This document shows, one piece after another, positions 40,192 to 47,958 of a stretch of 64,000 bases of DNA. Below the pieces are notes generated by a model. That model saw nothing but the letters and a program-made list of their open reading frames with translations. It was not told the origin of the DNA and did no database searches. Numbering within the stretch: the stretch's first letter is position 1; each line of letters opens with the position of its first letter. This stretch comes from Streptomyces megasporus (GTDB taxonomy: Bacteria; Actinomycetota; Actinomycetes; Streptomycetales; Streptomycetaceae), in assembly GCF_000718985.1 (NCBI RefSeq), contig NZ_JODL01000023.1, forward strand, positions 16,409 through 80,408. The letters run 5' to 3'. A program made the translations under genes and the position numbers.

Positions 40192-42537
40192 TCACGCCGG
40201 CACCAACCGGTGGACGCCTCCCGCCACCGTGTCGAACTCCACGACCCCCGCCGTGGGCCGTGCGGCCTCCACCGGCCGACCGTCGCACAGGACACGGACC
40301 TCCCCGGCCGTCCGCACCCGGACCCGACGCCCGCCGCGGGAGACCAGATCGGCCCCGACGAGCGCGCCGCCGCGCCAGGTGACGCCGACCTCGAACCCGC
40401 CGCGCGCCGGCAACCCCCGCACCGAACCCTCGGGGAGCGCGGGCGGCAGGGCGGGCAGCAGGTGGATCTCGCCGGCGTGGCTCTGCACCAGCCACTCCGC
40501 GATGCCCGAGGTGGCGCCGAAATTGCCGTCGATCTGGAAGGGCGGGTGCAGGTCGAAGAGGTTGGGGGCGGTGCGCTCGGGGGTGAGCTGGTCGGTCAGC
40601 AGCTTGTACGAGCGCGCGCCGTCCTCCAGGCGCGCCCAGAAGTTGATCTTCCAGGCGAGCGACCAGCCCGTGCCCGCGTCGCCCCGCAGCTCCAGCGTGG
40701 TGCGCGCGGCCTCGAACAGTTCCGGGGTGCCGCGTCGGGTGATCCGGTCGCCCGGGTGCAGCGCGTACAGGTGCGAGACGTGCCGGTGATCCTGCTCGGG
40801 AGCCCGCGCGTCCCAGTCCTCGCGCCACTCCTGGAGTTGCCCCAGCGCCCCGACGCGCATCGGGGCGAGCCGGTCGCGCGCCGTCCGCGCCTCCTTCGCC
40901 AACTCCTCGTCCACGCCGAGGATTTCGGCGCATTCGGCGGTGGCGTCGAACAGGTCGCGCAGGATCTCGTTGTCCATGGTCGGCCCCGCGCACAGCGAGC
41001 CGCCCGGGCCGGGGTGGTGGGCGTTCTCCGGGGACAGCGACGGGCAGGTGACCAGCTCGCCGGTCCTCGGGTCCGTCACCAGGGAGTCGAGGAAGAAACG
41101 CGCCGCGCCCGCCAGGACGGGGTAGCGCCCGCGCAGCGCCTCGGTGTCGCCGGTGAAGCGGTGGTGCTCCCGGATGGACAGGGCCAGCCAGGCGCCTCCG
41201 GTGGGCCACATGCCCCAGAACGCGCCGTCCACGGGCGCGGTGCCCCGCCAGAGATCGGTGTTGTGGTGGGCGACCCAGCCGCGCGCCCCGTACATGCTCC
41301 GCGCCGTGCGGGCGCCGGCGACCGCCAGGTCGTCCAGCAGGTCGAAGAGGGGCTCCCAGCACTCCAGAAGGTTGGTCGAAGCGGCGGGCCAGTAGTTCAT
41401 CTCCGTGTTGATGTTGACGGTGTACTTGCCGCCCCACGGTGGGTCGGTCAGGTCGTTCCACAGCCCTTGGAGATTGGCGGGCTGGGTGCCGGGGCGGGAG
41501 CAGGCGATCAACAGGTAGCGCCCGTAGGCGAAGTACAGCGCCACCAGGTGGGGGTCGTCGCCGCGGGCGAACTTCGCCACCCGCTCGTCGGTCGGTCGCG
41601 CGGCGGCGGGCGTGACGGGAAGCTCCAGGTGGACGCGGTCGAACAGCGCGGCGTGGTCGGCCACATGGCGGGCGCGCAGGTCGGCGTAGGGGAGGGAGAC
41701 GGCGGTCGCGAGCGGGCGGGCCGCGCGGACGGCGGCGGCCTCGGGATCGTCGTCCACGCCGCGCCAGTCGCGGTGGTTGGTGGCGACCGAGAGCAGCAGG
41801 GTGACGGCGGTGGCGCCGGTGACCCGCAGTTCCCCGCCCGCGGAGCGCACCTCGCCGTCCTCGGCCACCGCCCGGACCAGGCAACGGAAGCGCAGGGCGC
41901 CGGCGATGCCCTGGGCGTCGTCGCCCCTGCCGTCCAGCGCGATGCTCGACGGATCGGGGGAGGAGGCGGCGGAACGCAGCGGTCCGTCGAGGGAGGCGGT
42001 GAAGGAGAGCGCGCCCGGGGTGTCCACGGTCAACCGGACCACGACGACGTCGTCCGGCGCGGAGGCGAACACCTCGCGGCGGTGGCGCACCCCGCCGCGC
42101 GTGTACTCCACCGAGGCGACGGCGGTGGCGAGGTCGAGGTCGCGCCGGTAGTCGAGGACCTCCGCGGCCTGTGTGCCGCCGCCGTCGAAGGACAGCCGCA
42201 GGTCGCCGACGGTCTGGTACTGGAGCTGCTTGACGGGGACGCCCATCAGGTCGCTGTCGATCAGGGCCCGGGCCTCGTCCCACCGGCCCTCGAAGACCAG
42301 CCGGCGGGCCTCGGGGAGCGAGGCGAGGGCGCGGGGGTTGTCGTAGTCGTGGGGGCCGCCGGCCCACAGCGTGTCCTCGTTGAGCTGGAGTCGTTCGACG
42401 TCCGTGCCGCCGAAGACCATGGCGCCCAGCCGGCCGTTGCCCACCGGCAGGGCCCGGAGCCACTCGTCGGCGGGGCGGGGGTACCACAGGCGGAGGCCGG
42501 CGTCTCCGCCGGTGCGTTCGGGGTGGTCCGTGCTCAC
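40192..42537 (-). CDS. GH95-family alpha-L-fucosidase
   Basis: A 781-residue glycoside hydrolase of family 95. The N-terminal domain starts Leu-Arg-Leu-Trp-Tyr-Pro-Arg-Pro-Ala-Asp-Glu-Trp and has Leu-Pro-Val-Gly-Asn-Gly-Arg-Leu-Gly-Ala-Met. The alpha/alpha barrel carries Asn-Ile-Asn-Thr-Glu-Met-Asn-Tyr-Trp-Pro (catalytic Asn pair), Thr-Met-Asp-Asn-Glu-Ile (general acid Glu) and Ile-Asp-Gly-Asn-Phe-Gly (Asp), matching the known 1,2-alpha-L-fucosidase site. Some GH95 enzymes prefer alpha-L-galactose. No signal peptide is present, so it acts on imported oligosaccharides. GTG 42537 is the start; a LacI-type operator lies 45 bp upstream. Confidence 0.9.
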   Translation of the reverse strand: MSTDHPERTGGDAGLRLWYPRPADEWLRALPVGNGRLGAMVFGGTDVERLQLNEDTLWAGGPHDYDNPRALASLPEARRLVFEGRWDEARALIDSDLMGVPVKQLQYQTVGDLRLSFDGGGTQAAEVLDYRRDLDLATAVASVEYTRGGVRHRREVFASAPDDVVVVRLTVDTPGALSFTASLDGPLRSAASSPDPSSIALDGRGDDAQGIAGALRFRCLVRAVAEDGEVRSAGGELRVTGATAVTLLLSVATNHRDWRGVDDDPEAAAVRAARPLATAVSLPYADLRARHVADHAALFDRVHLELPVTPAAARPTDERVAKFARGDDPHLVALYFAYGRYLLIACSRPGTQPANLQGLWNDLTDPPWGGKYTVNINTEMNYWPAASTNLLECWEPLFDLLDDLAVAGARTARSMYGARGWVAHHNTDLWRGTAPVDGAFWGMWPTGGAWLALSIREHHRFTGDTEALRGRYPVLAGAARFFLDSLVTDPRTGELVTCPSLSPENAHHPGPGGSLCAGPTMDNEILRDLFDATAECAEILGVDEELAKEARTARDRLAPMRVGALGQLQEWREDWDARAPEQDHRHVSHLYALHPGDRITRRGTPELFEAARTTLELRGDAGTGWSLAWKINFWARLEDGARSYKLLTDQLTPERTAPNLFDLHPPFQIDGNFGATSGIAEWLVQSHAGEIHLLPALPPALPEGSVRGLPARGGFEVGVTWRGGALVGADLVSRGGRRVRVRTAGEVRVLCDGRPVEAARPTAGVVEFDTVAGGVHRLVPA

Positions 42538-42579
42538 CTACGGCTCCAGGAAGAGGGGGCGGGACGGGTGGCATATGTC

Positions 42580-42593
42580 GGCAAGCGCTTACC
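42580..42593. promoter_or_regulatory. LacI-type operator upstream of the fucosidase gene
   Basis: GGCAAGCGCTTACC is a 14-bp near-perfect palindrome with core AAGCGCTT at 42583-42590, about 45 bp upstream of the fucosidase start. It shares the core with the site at 15665 and, less exactly, 18217. Confidence 0.65.
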
Positions 42594-42655
42594 GTACACC
42601 TGTGGCACGACTTCGGTGTTCGGTCGTGTGGTGCCGGGGGCCAGCCGAGGAGAAG

Positions 42656-43066
42656 TCAATCGAGGGAGATGGGCCCTTCGTTGAAGGGCAGCACATCCCG
42701 CAGCCTGGCGGAATTCTTCCTTCCGAGAACCACCTCGGTGTCGAGATTGGCCGGATCGATCTGCCGGATGAATTCCCGGCACCTTCCGCACGGCGGAAAA
42801 ACGTGCAGCGCACCCTCGTCGTTCCGCCACACCGCGACGATTTTCGCGATGCGGTACTCGCGGGCCGTGACCATGGCGGCAATGGCGGCGTGTTCGGCGC
42901 AGAAACCCGTTCCCGAACCGGTGTCGATGCACACGCCCGAGTAGAGGGCGCCCGCTTCGGTGACCAGAGTGGACGCCACATTGCCGAAGACCCGGTCGCC
43001 GACCGTGTGCGGGTGGAGCACGCGCTCGGCGGAGGCGATCAGTTCGTCGTTGGTGATGGTGGGCAT
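42656..43066 (-). CDS. Cytidine deaminase-family protein
   Basis: A 136-residue zinc deaminase. The active site is Phe-Cys-Ala-Glu-His-Ala-Ala (Cys56, Glu58) with Pro-Pro-Cys-Gly-Arg-Cys (Cys93, Cys96). The size is that of a tetrameric cytidine deaminase. Using Cys-Ala-Glu with Pro-Cys-Gly-x-Cys fits both cytidine deaminase and blasticidin-S deaminase relatives, so a nucleoside-antibiotic substrate is possible. ATG 43066 is the start. It stands alone between the fucosidase promoter and the regulatory ATPase gene. Confidence 0.85.
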   Translation of the reverse strand: MPTITNDELIASAERVLHPHTVGDRVFGNVASTLVTEAGALYSGVCIDTGSGTGFCAEHAAIAAMVTAREYRIAKIVAVWRNDEGALHVFPPCGRCREFIRQIDPANLDTEVVLGRKNSARLRDVLPFNEGPISLD

Positions 43067-43183
43067 GCGGCGAAGCTATCCGTGCGCCGTCCGCCGCGCC
43101 AGGGCGCACCACGAGGTTCGCGGAGACGGTGCGCGAGCGGGGCCACCCGGCCTCCCCCGCCCCAGGCCGGGTGACCCCGCAGC

Positions 43184-43660
43184 TCACGGGGCGGAGCAGC
43201 CGAATCCCAACTCCGCCCACACCAGGTGCCCCTTGCCGTCGCCGCCCGGCCGCACCCCCCACTCCTCGGCCAGGGCCTCGACGATCGTCAGTCCCCGACC
43301 GCTCTCCCCCTCGCGGTCGGGGCCGCCCCTTCGCTCGGTGCGTCGGACACGGGGCCGGCCGGGGCCGCCGCCCCGGTCGGCGACCTCCAACCGCAGTCGC
43401 ACGCCCGTCACCCGAAGCTCGCAGTCGACCCTGTCGCTGTCGGTGTGCTTGACGGCGTTGGTGAAGAGTTCGGAGATGACCAGTTGGGCGTCGTCACGCA
43501 CCAGGGCCCCGATGTTCCACTCGGTCAGCCGGTGGAGAACTCTCCTGCGGGCCTCGGACACGGAAGCGCCGATGGCCGGGAGGTGGAAAGCGTCCCGCAA
43601 GGTCCGTTCGACGGACCCGGCGCGGCGCTCTGACGGGCGCACATCGGATAAGGAAGCCAC
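43184..43660 (-). CDS. AbaA/RsbW-like regulatory ATPase (HATPase)
   Basis: About 158 residues with a GHKL ATPase fold. The N-box is Val-Ile-Ser-Glu-Leu-Phe-Thr-Asn-Ala-Val-Lys-His, the G1 box Val-Ala-Asp-Arg-Gly-Gly and the G2-like region Glu-Ser-Gly-Arg-Gly-Leu-Thr-Ile-Val. It is the anti-sigma-kinase-like type that commonly adjoins XRE/DUF397 pairs in Streptomyces and influences development or antibiotic production. The start is uncertain: GTG 43660 is preferred, TTG 43696 or a later GTG are possible. It is divergent from the XRE gene. Confidence 0.82.
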   Translation of the reverse strand: MASLSDVRPSERRAGSVERTLRDAFHLPAIGASVSEARRRVLHRLTEWNIGALVRDDAQLVISELFTNAVKHTDSDRVDCELRVTGVRLRLEVADRGGGPGRPRVRRTERRGGPDREGESGRGLTIVEALAEEWGVRPGGDGKGHLVWAELGFGCSAP

Positions 43661-43720
43661 GGCCTCAGTGTGGGGGGTGTGGACAACATCTGGCAAGGAT
43701 CAATCTGTTGTTTACAGAAA

Positions 43721-43730
43721 GGCATATGCC
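43721..43730. promoter_or_regulatory. Palindrome in the ATPase-XRE gap
   Basis: GGCATATGCC is a perfect 10-bp palindrome in the AT-rich divergent gap (43697-43804), next to a TTGTTTACAGAAA stretch. It is a candidate binding site for the XRE protein encoded next. Confidence 0.4.
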
Positions 43731-43804
43731 ACCCTGTCGGAACGGGGTGACGGCGTGACAGACTTCCGCCGCGAAGCGGTGGCCGGAGGGTTGGAGGGGC
43801 GGCA

Positions 43805-44671
43805 GTGGCGGACTCCCGGACGGGAGGCGCACCGACGGTTCTGCGTGTGGTGCTCGGCAAGCGGTTACGAGACCTGCGGCGGACAGCGGGGCTCACCTAT
43901 GAGAAGGCGGGCGAGGCGCTCGACGTCACCCACGCCACGATCCGCAGGATGGAGCGGGCCGAGGTCGGTCTGAAGATCCCCTACGTCGAGAAGTTGCTGC
44001 GCACCTACGGCGTCACCGACCAGGCGGAGATCGACGGCTTCCTCGCCCTCGCCCGCGAGGCGAACCGGCCCGGCTGGTGGCACCGTTACCGCGACGTGCT
44101 GCCCGAGTGGTTCAGCGCCTTCGTCAGCCTGGAGAGCGAGTCCCACGTCATCCGGGCCTACGAGCCGCACTACGTGCCCGGGCTGCTGCAGACCGAGGAG
44201 TACGCCCGGGCCGTGCTGCGCGCGGGACAGCCCCACGCCCCCGAGGAGGAGATCGAACGCGGGGTCGCCCTGCGCATGGAGCGCCAACGGATCCTCACCC
44301 GCGAGGAGCCGCCGCTGCTGTGGGTGGTGATGGACGAGACCGTGCTGCGCAGGCCCATCGGCGCCCCCGGCACCATGCGCGAACAGATCTCCCACCTGAT
44401 CGAGGCGTGCTCGATGCCGACGGTGCGCCTGCAGGTCATGCCCTTCGCCGCCGGTCCGCATCCGGCCATGTACGGGCCCTTCCACATCTTCCGGTTCCCC
44501 GTTCCGGAGCTGCCCGACATCGCGTACGGCGAGAGCCTGGTGGGTGCCGTCTACTTCGACCAGCGCGACGACGTGTCGGCGTTCCAGGAGGCACTGGACC
44601 GGATGTGCGCGCAGGCCGCGCCGGTGCGGCGGACCGAGGCCGTCCTGGACGGTCTCCGCAAGGAGCTGTGA
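43805..44671 (+). CDS. XRE-family regulator with DUF5753 domain (WhiJ-like)
   Basis: A 288-residue protein from GTG 43805, with GGAGGGG upstream. Residues about 15-75 form a lambda-repressor-type helix-turn-helix (Arg-Leu-Arg-Asp-Leu-Arg-Arg-Thr-Ala-Gly-Leu-Thr-Tyr-Glu, then His-Ala-Thr-Ile-Arg-Arg-Met-Glu). The rest is the DUF5753 sensor-like domain with Glu-Pro-His-Tyr-Val-Pro-Gly-Leu-Leu-Gln-Thr and Gln-Val-Met-Pro-Phe-Ala. WhiJ-type proteins act with a DUF397 partner in control of differentiation. The DUF397 gene follows 16 bp later. Confidence 0.92.
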   Translation: MADSRTGGAPTVLRVVLGKRLRDLRRTAGLTYEKAGEALDVTHATIRRMERAEVGLKIPYVEKLLRTYGVTDQAEIDGFLALAREANRPGWWHRYRDVLPEWFSAFVSLESESHVIRAYEPHYVPGLLQTEEYARAVLRAGQPHAPEEEIERGVALRMERQRILTREEPPLLWVVMDETVLRRPIGAPGTMREQISHLIEACSMPTVRLQVMPFAAGPHPAMYGPFHIFRFPVPELPDIAYGESLVGAVYFDQRDDVSAFQEALDRMCAQAAPVRRTEAVLDGLRKEL

Positions 44672-44687
44672 GAGAAGCGATGAAGCG

Positions 44688-44939
44688 ATGAAGAAACACA
44701 TCTACAACGGCATGCCGGCCCGGCAGTTGGGAAGCGAGGGCTGGCACAGGCCGTGGAGCGGCGGCAACGGGGGCAGTTGCGTGGAGGCCATGCGGCTGGC
44801 GGACGGAAGGGTGGCCCTGCGCCAGTCCACCGACCCCGACGGGCCCGCGCTCGTCTACACCCACCACGCGATCGCGAGGTTCATCCAGGGCGTGAAGGAC
44901 GGCGAGGCCGACTTCCTGCTCGCCCAGGAACCCGCGTAG
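44688..44939 (+). CDS. DUF397 protein (partner of XRE regulator)
   Basis: An 83-residue protein with the DUF397 core Trp-Ser-Gly-Gly-Asn-Gly-Gly-Ser-Cys-Val-Glu, then Val-Ala-Leu-Arg-Gln-Ser-Thr-Asp-Pro-Asp-Gly-Pro and a Phe-Ile-Gln-Gly-Val-Lys helix. Such proteins are thought to bind and relieve the paired XRE repressor. ATG 44688 is the true start; an ATG eight bases upstream is closed at once by TGA. It is probably cotranscribed with the XRE gene. Confidence 0.9.
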   Translation: MKKHIYNGMPARQLGSEGWHRPWSGGNGGSCVEAMRLADGRVALRQSTDPDGPALVYTHHAIARFIQGVKDGEADFLLAQEPA

Positions 44940-44974
44940 ACCCGAGCGAGGGGCGAAGGAGCCCGCGGAGAAGG

Positions 44975-45030
44975 CCGCGGGACCACGACCGCGGGACCAC
45001 GACCGCGGGACCACGACCGCGGAACCATGA
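44975..45030. repeat. Four tandem 14-bp repeats
   Basis: Three identical copies of CCGCGGGACCACGA (44975, 44989, 45003) and a fourth with two changes (45017-45030) abut the ribosome-binding site of the methyltransferase gene at 45041. The unit length is not a multiple of three, and nothing indicates that it is translated. Confidence 0.9.
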
Positions 45031-45040
45031 GGAGGACGGC

Positions 45041-45862
45041 ATGACCAACCGGTCCCACCTGGGCTTCACGCCCGACCAGATCGACACGAGCAGGCCGCAC
45101 CCGGCCCGCATGTACGACTACTACCTCGGGGGGAGCGACAACTACGAAGTGGACCGCGAAGCCGCCGAGCGGCTCATGAGCATGACCCCGGACGTGCGAG
45201 TGAGCGCCCGCGCCAACCGGGACTTCCTGGGGCGCGCCGTACGGACGGTGGTGAGGGAACACGGCATCCGTCAGATCATCGACCTCGGCACCGGCATCCC
45301 CACCTCGCCCAACACCCACGAGTTGGCGCGCTCCGTGGCCGAGGACGTCCGTGTGGCGTACGTCGACAACGACCCCATCGTCTCGGCCCACGCGGGCGCC
45401 AAACTCGTCGGCGCGGGCAACGCGGAGTTCGTCCTGGCCGACGTCCGCGATCCCGAGGCCGTCCTGGAGGCTCCGGCCATCCGGGAACTGACCGACTTCG
45501 ACCGGCCGGTGGCCGTGCTCCTGGTCGCCGTCCTGCACTTCGTCACCGAGGAGGAGGACCCGGCCCGAATCGTGGCGACCCTCGACAAGGCCCTGCCCGC
45601 CGGGAGTTGCCTCGTCCTCACCCACGGCACCCCCGACTTCCACGAGCGCGAACTGGTGGACGAGGGCACCGGGGTCTACCGGAAGGCCACCGCCTCGGTG
45701 ACCCTGCGCCGCCACGCCGAGATACTGCGCTTCTTCGACGGCTACGACCTCCTCGACCCCGGACTGGTGCAGCTTCCGCTGTGGCGGCCGGACGGGCCGG
45801 TGCCCGAGCCGGAGGAACTGCGTCGCGTCGCGCTCTACGGCGGGGTCGGCGTCAAGCGCTGA
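45041..45862 (+). CDS. DUF574-type SAM-dependent methyltransferase (second copy)
   Basis: A 273-residue paralogue of the protein at 30549. It has Ile-Asp-Thr-Ser-Arg-Pro-His-Pro-Ala-Arg-Met-Tyr-Asp-Tyr-Tyr-Leu-Gly-Gly, Ile-Ile-Asp-Leu-Gly-Thr-Gly-Ile-Pro-Thr, Val-Asp-Asn-Asp-Pro-Ile and Leu-Thr-His-Gly. The start ATG 45041 has GAGGAGG at good distance. It lies 101 bp after the DUF397 gene, separated by the tandem repeats, and may belong to that regulatory block. The acceptor is unknown. Confidence 0.88.
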   Translation: MTNRSHLGFTPDQIDTSRPHPARMYDYYLGGSDNYEVDREAAERLMSMTPDVRVSARANRDFLGRAVRTVVREHGIRQIIDLGTGIPTSPNTHELARSVAEDVRVAYVDNDPIVSAHAGAKLVGAGNAEFVLADVRDPEAVLEAPAIRELTDFDRPVAVLLVAVLHFVTEEEDPARIVATLDKALPAGSCLVLTHGTPDFHERELVDEGTGVYRKATASVTLRRHAEILRFFDGYDLLDPGLVQLPLWRPDGPVPEPEELRRVALYGGVGVKR

Positions 45863-45994
45863 GCCGGCGCCAAGTTCCGAGTCGGCGTCGGCCCGCGCGC
45901 CGGGACCGCCGGTATCCGCTCCGGTGCGCCGCCCGCGAGGACGTCGTACAGCGGCAGGGGAACTCCGCGCCGCGGTGCGGCCGGAGGCTGTAGG

Positions 45995-46038
45995 GGAGGA
46001 GGAGGTCGATCGCCATCCGGCGATCGACCTCCTCCTCC
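45995..46038 (+). terminator. Perfect 20-bp-stem hairpin
   Basis: Arms 45995-46014 and 46019-46038 are perfect complements around a four-base loop, 133 bp past the methyltransferase stop. The rest of the 624-bp gap (45863-46486) holds no convincing gene; its right part is the lipase promoter region. Confidence 0.8.
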
Positions 46039-46363
46039 GTGTGGGTGTGCCCCTCGGCGGAGTCCGCCCACGGGTGGACGTGCTCCGGTGGGTCGGCGCG
46101 GAACCGCGAGGCGTGGGGCGGGGAGGGAGCCTCGGCTCGGCGGCACGTCCTCGTGGTCCACGCGTCCTCCCGGTCTCGTGCCGGCCGGACGGTCCGGTTG
46201 ATCGAACCGAACCTGCTCCGTGAGTTTCTGCGCGATCACGTTGCTTTCTGTGTGGTTCCGCGCCCCTGTCCGGCGTTGGAGATTTCGACGAGACCGCGGC
46301 GCTCGTGTGATCGCTTATCGGATGGTTCGTCGGCAAACGGGGGCGTTACCCGAGGGGGCGTCA

Positions 46364-46381
46364 TTCGGTTGTTCAACCGAA
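46364..46381. promoter_or_regulatory. Inverted repeat upstream of the lipase gene
   Basis: TTCGGTTG and CAACCGAA face each other across two T residues. A second small dyad (ACACTT/AAGTGT) follows at about 46402. Together they sit about 85-120 bp upstream of the lipase ATG in AT-richer DNA, as expected for an operator near the promoter. Confidence 0.45.
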
Positions 46382-46486
46382 CGTTGAATCATTTTTGGCA
46401 TGAACACTTCCTGAAAGTGTCCGGCACTGCTACCACGGAGCAGGCACATCCCCCCTCCCCACTCCCTCCCCACATCAGGAGGCTTC

Positions 46487-47293
46487 ATGAAGCTGCCCCG
46501 CCTCGCGTCCGTGGCGGCCACCCTCACCGCCCTCGCCGGGCTCGTCCTCGGCGGAGCGGGCGTGGCCTCGGCGCAGGAGGCCGCGGCCACGTCCTACGTA
46601 GCGCTCGGCGACTCGTACTCCTCAGGAGTCGGCGCCGGCAACTACGACAGCGGCAGCGGCTCCTGCAAGCGCAGCAACAACGCCTATCCGGTGCTGTGGA
46701 AGAACGCGAACGCCCCCGCCTCCTTCCACTTCACCGCCTGCTCCGGCGCCAAGACCACCGATGTCATCAACAACCAACTCGGCCCGCTGAACTCGGGCAC
46801 CACCCTCGTCAGCATCTCCATCGGCGGGAACGACGCCGGGTTCGCGGACGCGATGACGACCTGCGTCCTGCAGGGCACGAACGCGTGCGTCGCGCGGATC
46901 AACGAGGCGCGGCAGTACATCGCGGGCACCCTTCCCGGACGGCTCGACGCGGTCTACAACGCCATCCGGAGCAAGGCGCCGAACGCCCGGGTCGTCGTGC
47001 TCAACTACCCCCGTTTCTACAAGATCAGCGGCAGTTGCGTGGTCGGGCTCAGCGAGACCTCGCGCAAGGCCATCAACGACGCCGCCGACCACCTGAGCGA
47101 CGTCATCGCCAAGCGCGTCGCCGACCACGGCTTCACCTTCGGCGACGTCAGAGGCCGCTTCACCGGGCACGAGATCTGCTCCGGCGACTCGTGGCTGCAC
47201 AGCGTCGACTGGCTCAACATCACCAACTCGTACCACCCCAAGGCGGCCGGCCAGTCCGGGGGCTACTACCCCGTGATGGAGGGGCTCGCCTGA
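46487..47293 (+). CDS. Secreted SGNH/GDSL lipase-esterase
   Basis: A 268-residue exported hydrolase. The signal peptide (basic start, hydrophobic core, Ala-Ser-Ala cut after about residue 29) precedes block I Gly-Asp-Ser-Tyr-Ser-Ser-Gly (Ser43). Later come Gly-Gly-Asn-Asp and the C-terminal Ser-Tyr-His-Pro with the catalytic His. Several paired Cys suggest disulfides, as in Streptomyces lipases of the rimosus type. It cleaves esters or lipids outside the cell. ATG 46487 has AGGAGG upstream. A strong hairpin follows the stop. Confidence 0.93.
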   Translation: MKLPRLASVAATLTALAGLVLGGAGVASAQEAAATSYVALGDSYSSGVGAGNYDSGSGSCKRSNNAYPVLWKNANAPASFHFTACSGAKTTDVINNQLGPLNSGTTLVSISIGGNDAGFADAMTTCVLQGTNACVARINEARQYIAGTLPGRLDAVYNAIRSKAPNARVVVLNYPRFYKISGSCVVGLSETSRKAINDAADHLSDVIAKRVADHGFTFGDVRGRFTGHEICSGDSWLHSVDWLNITNSYHPKAAGQSGGYYPVMEGLA

Positions 47294-47311
47294 CACGGTT
47301 CGACCGGAACC

Positions 47312-47358
47312 GCGGCCGGACCGCGACCCGAGGCTCCCTCGGGCCGCGGTCCGGCCGC
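47312..47358 (+). terminator. Nested hairpin after the lipase gene
   Basis: Outer arms 47312-47325 and 47345-47358 (14 bp, perfect) enclose an inner CCCGAGG/CCTCGGG stem. It starts 19 bases past the lipase stop. The remaining gap to 47705 is GC-rich and shows only the probable promoter of the small membrane protein. Confidence 0.8.
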
Positions 47359-47705
47359 TTTCCGTCGGTCCGGCCGCCGACACCCGCCGAGCCCGAGCGG
47401 GCTCGGACCCGAGTCGGGCGGGCCCGGGGTCGTCCGCGTCGCCGGGTCCTCACCTCGCGCGACGTGCGCGGCGGGATGCCCGTCGCCCGGCCGCCGGTCC
47501 GCGCCCACTGCCGGCACCGGGCCGTGTCGAGCACCGAGGCGGGCCGTCGGACTCCTCCGCGCGGGCACCGCGGCACATGGACGAGGTCGGCGCACCGCTG
47601 CGCGGGCGAGGACAGGGGTAGGAGAGGGGCAGGGAACCCGGACGACCCGTACGGACGTTCCGATGACGAGCGGCGGCCGTATCGCCGTCCGAGGAGGCGT
47701 GGAAG

Positions 47706-47891
47706 ATGACCAACCAAGGGAAGATCGCCGTCGGCGGCGTGGCCGCGGGCCTGCTCCTGTGGTGGCTGACCGGCAGTTTCCTGATCGCGGTGGCGGTGAT
47801 CGTCGGTGTTCCGGCGATCGCCTACCTGATGCTCGACCCCTCACAGCGGCGCCGGCTGCGGAGGGTGGCCCGCAAGGAGCTGGGGCGCTGA
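47706..47891 (+). CDS. Small membrane protein
   Basis: A 61-residue protein with a good leader (GGAGGCG eight bases upstream of the ATG). Residues 8-45 form one or two hydrophobic helices (Leu-Leu-Leu-Trp-Trp-Leu, then Val-Ala-Val-Ile-Val-Gly-Val-Pro), followed by a short loop and a strongly basic Arg/Lys tail. It should sit in the plasma membrane with the basic end inside. I recognise no function. It converges on the gene at 47959. Confidence 0.7.
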   Translation: MTNQGKIAVGGVAAGLLLWWLTGSFLIAVAVIVGVPAIAYLMLDPSQRRRLRRVARKELGR

Positions 47892-47958
47892 ACCGGCACG
47901 GCCCGGCACCGACCCGGTGTCGGGCGCCCGGTGGTCGTGGCCCGGCGCGGGGCCGCGC

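Noticed and set aside
38611..42684. A 1,357-codon frame covering xylA and the fucosidase.
   Set aside because: It is a frame shadow: xylA is certain in another frame and the fucosidase is certain on the opposite strand.
44975..45030. The tandem repeats as a CRISPR array.
   Set aside because: Units are 14 bp, directly adjacent with no spacers, and no cas genes are present.
45863..46486. A structured RNA gene such as RNase P RNA in the 624-bp gap.
   Set aside because: I could not find the conserved helices or motifs of known structural RNAs, only one terminator hairpin and promoter-like dyads.
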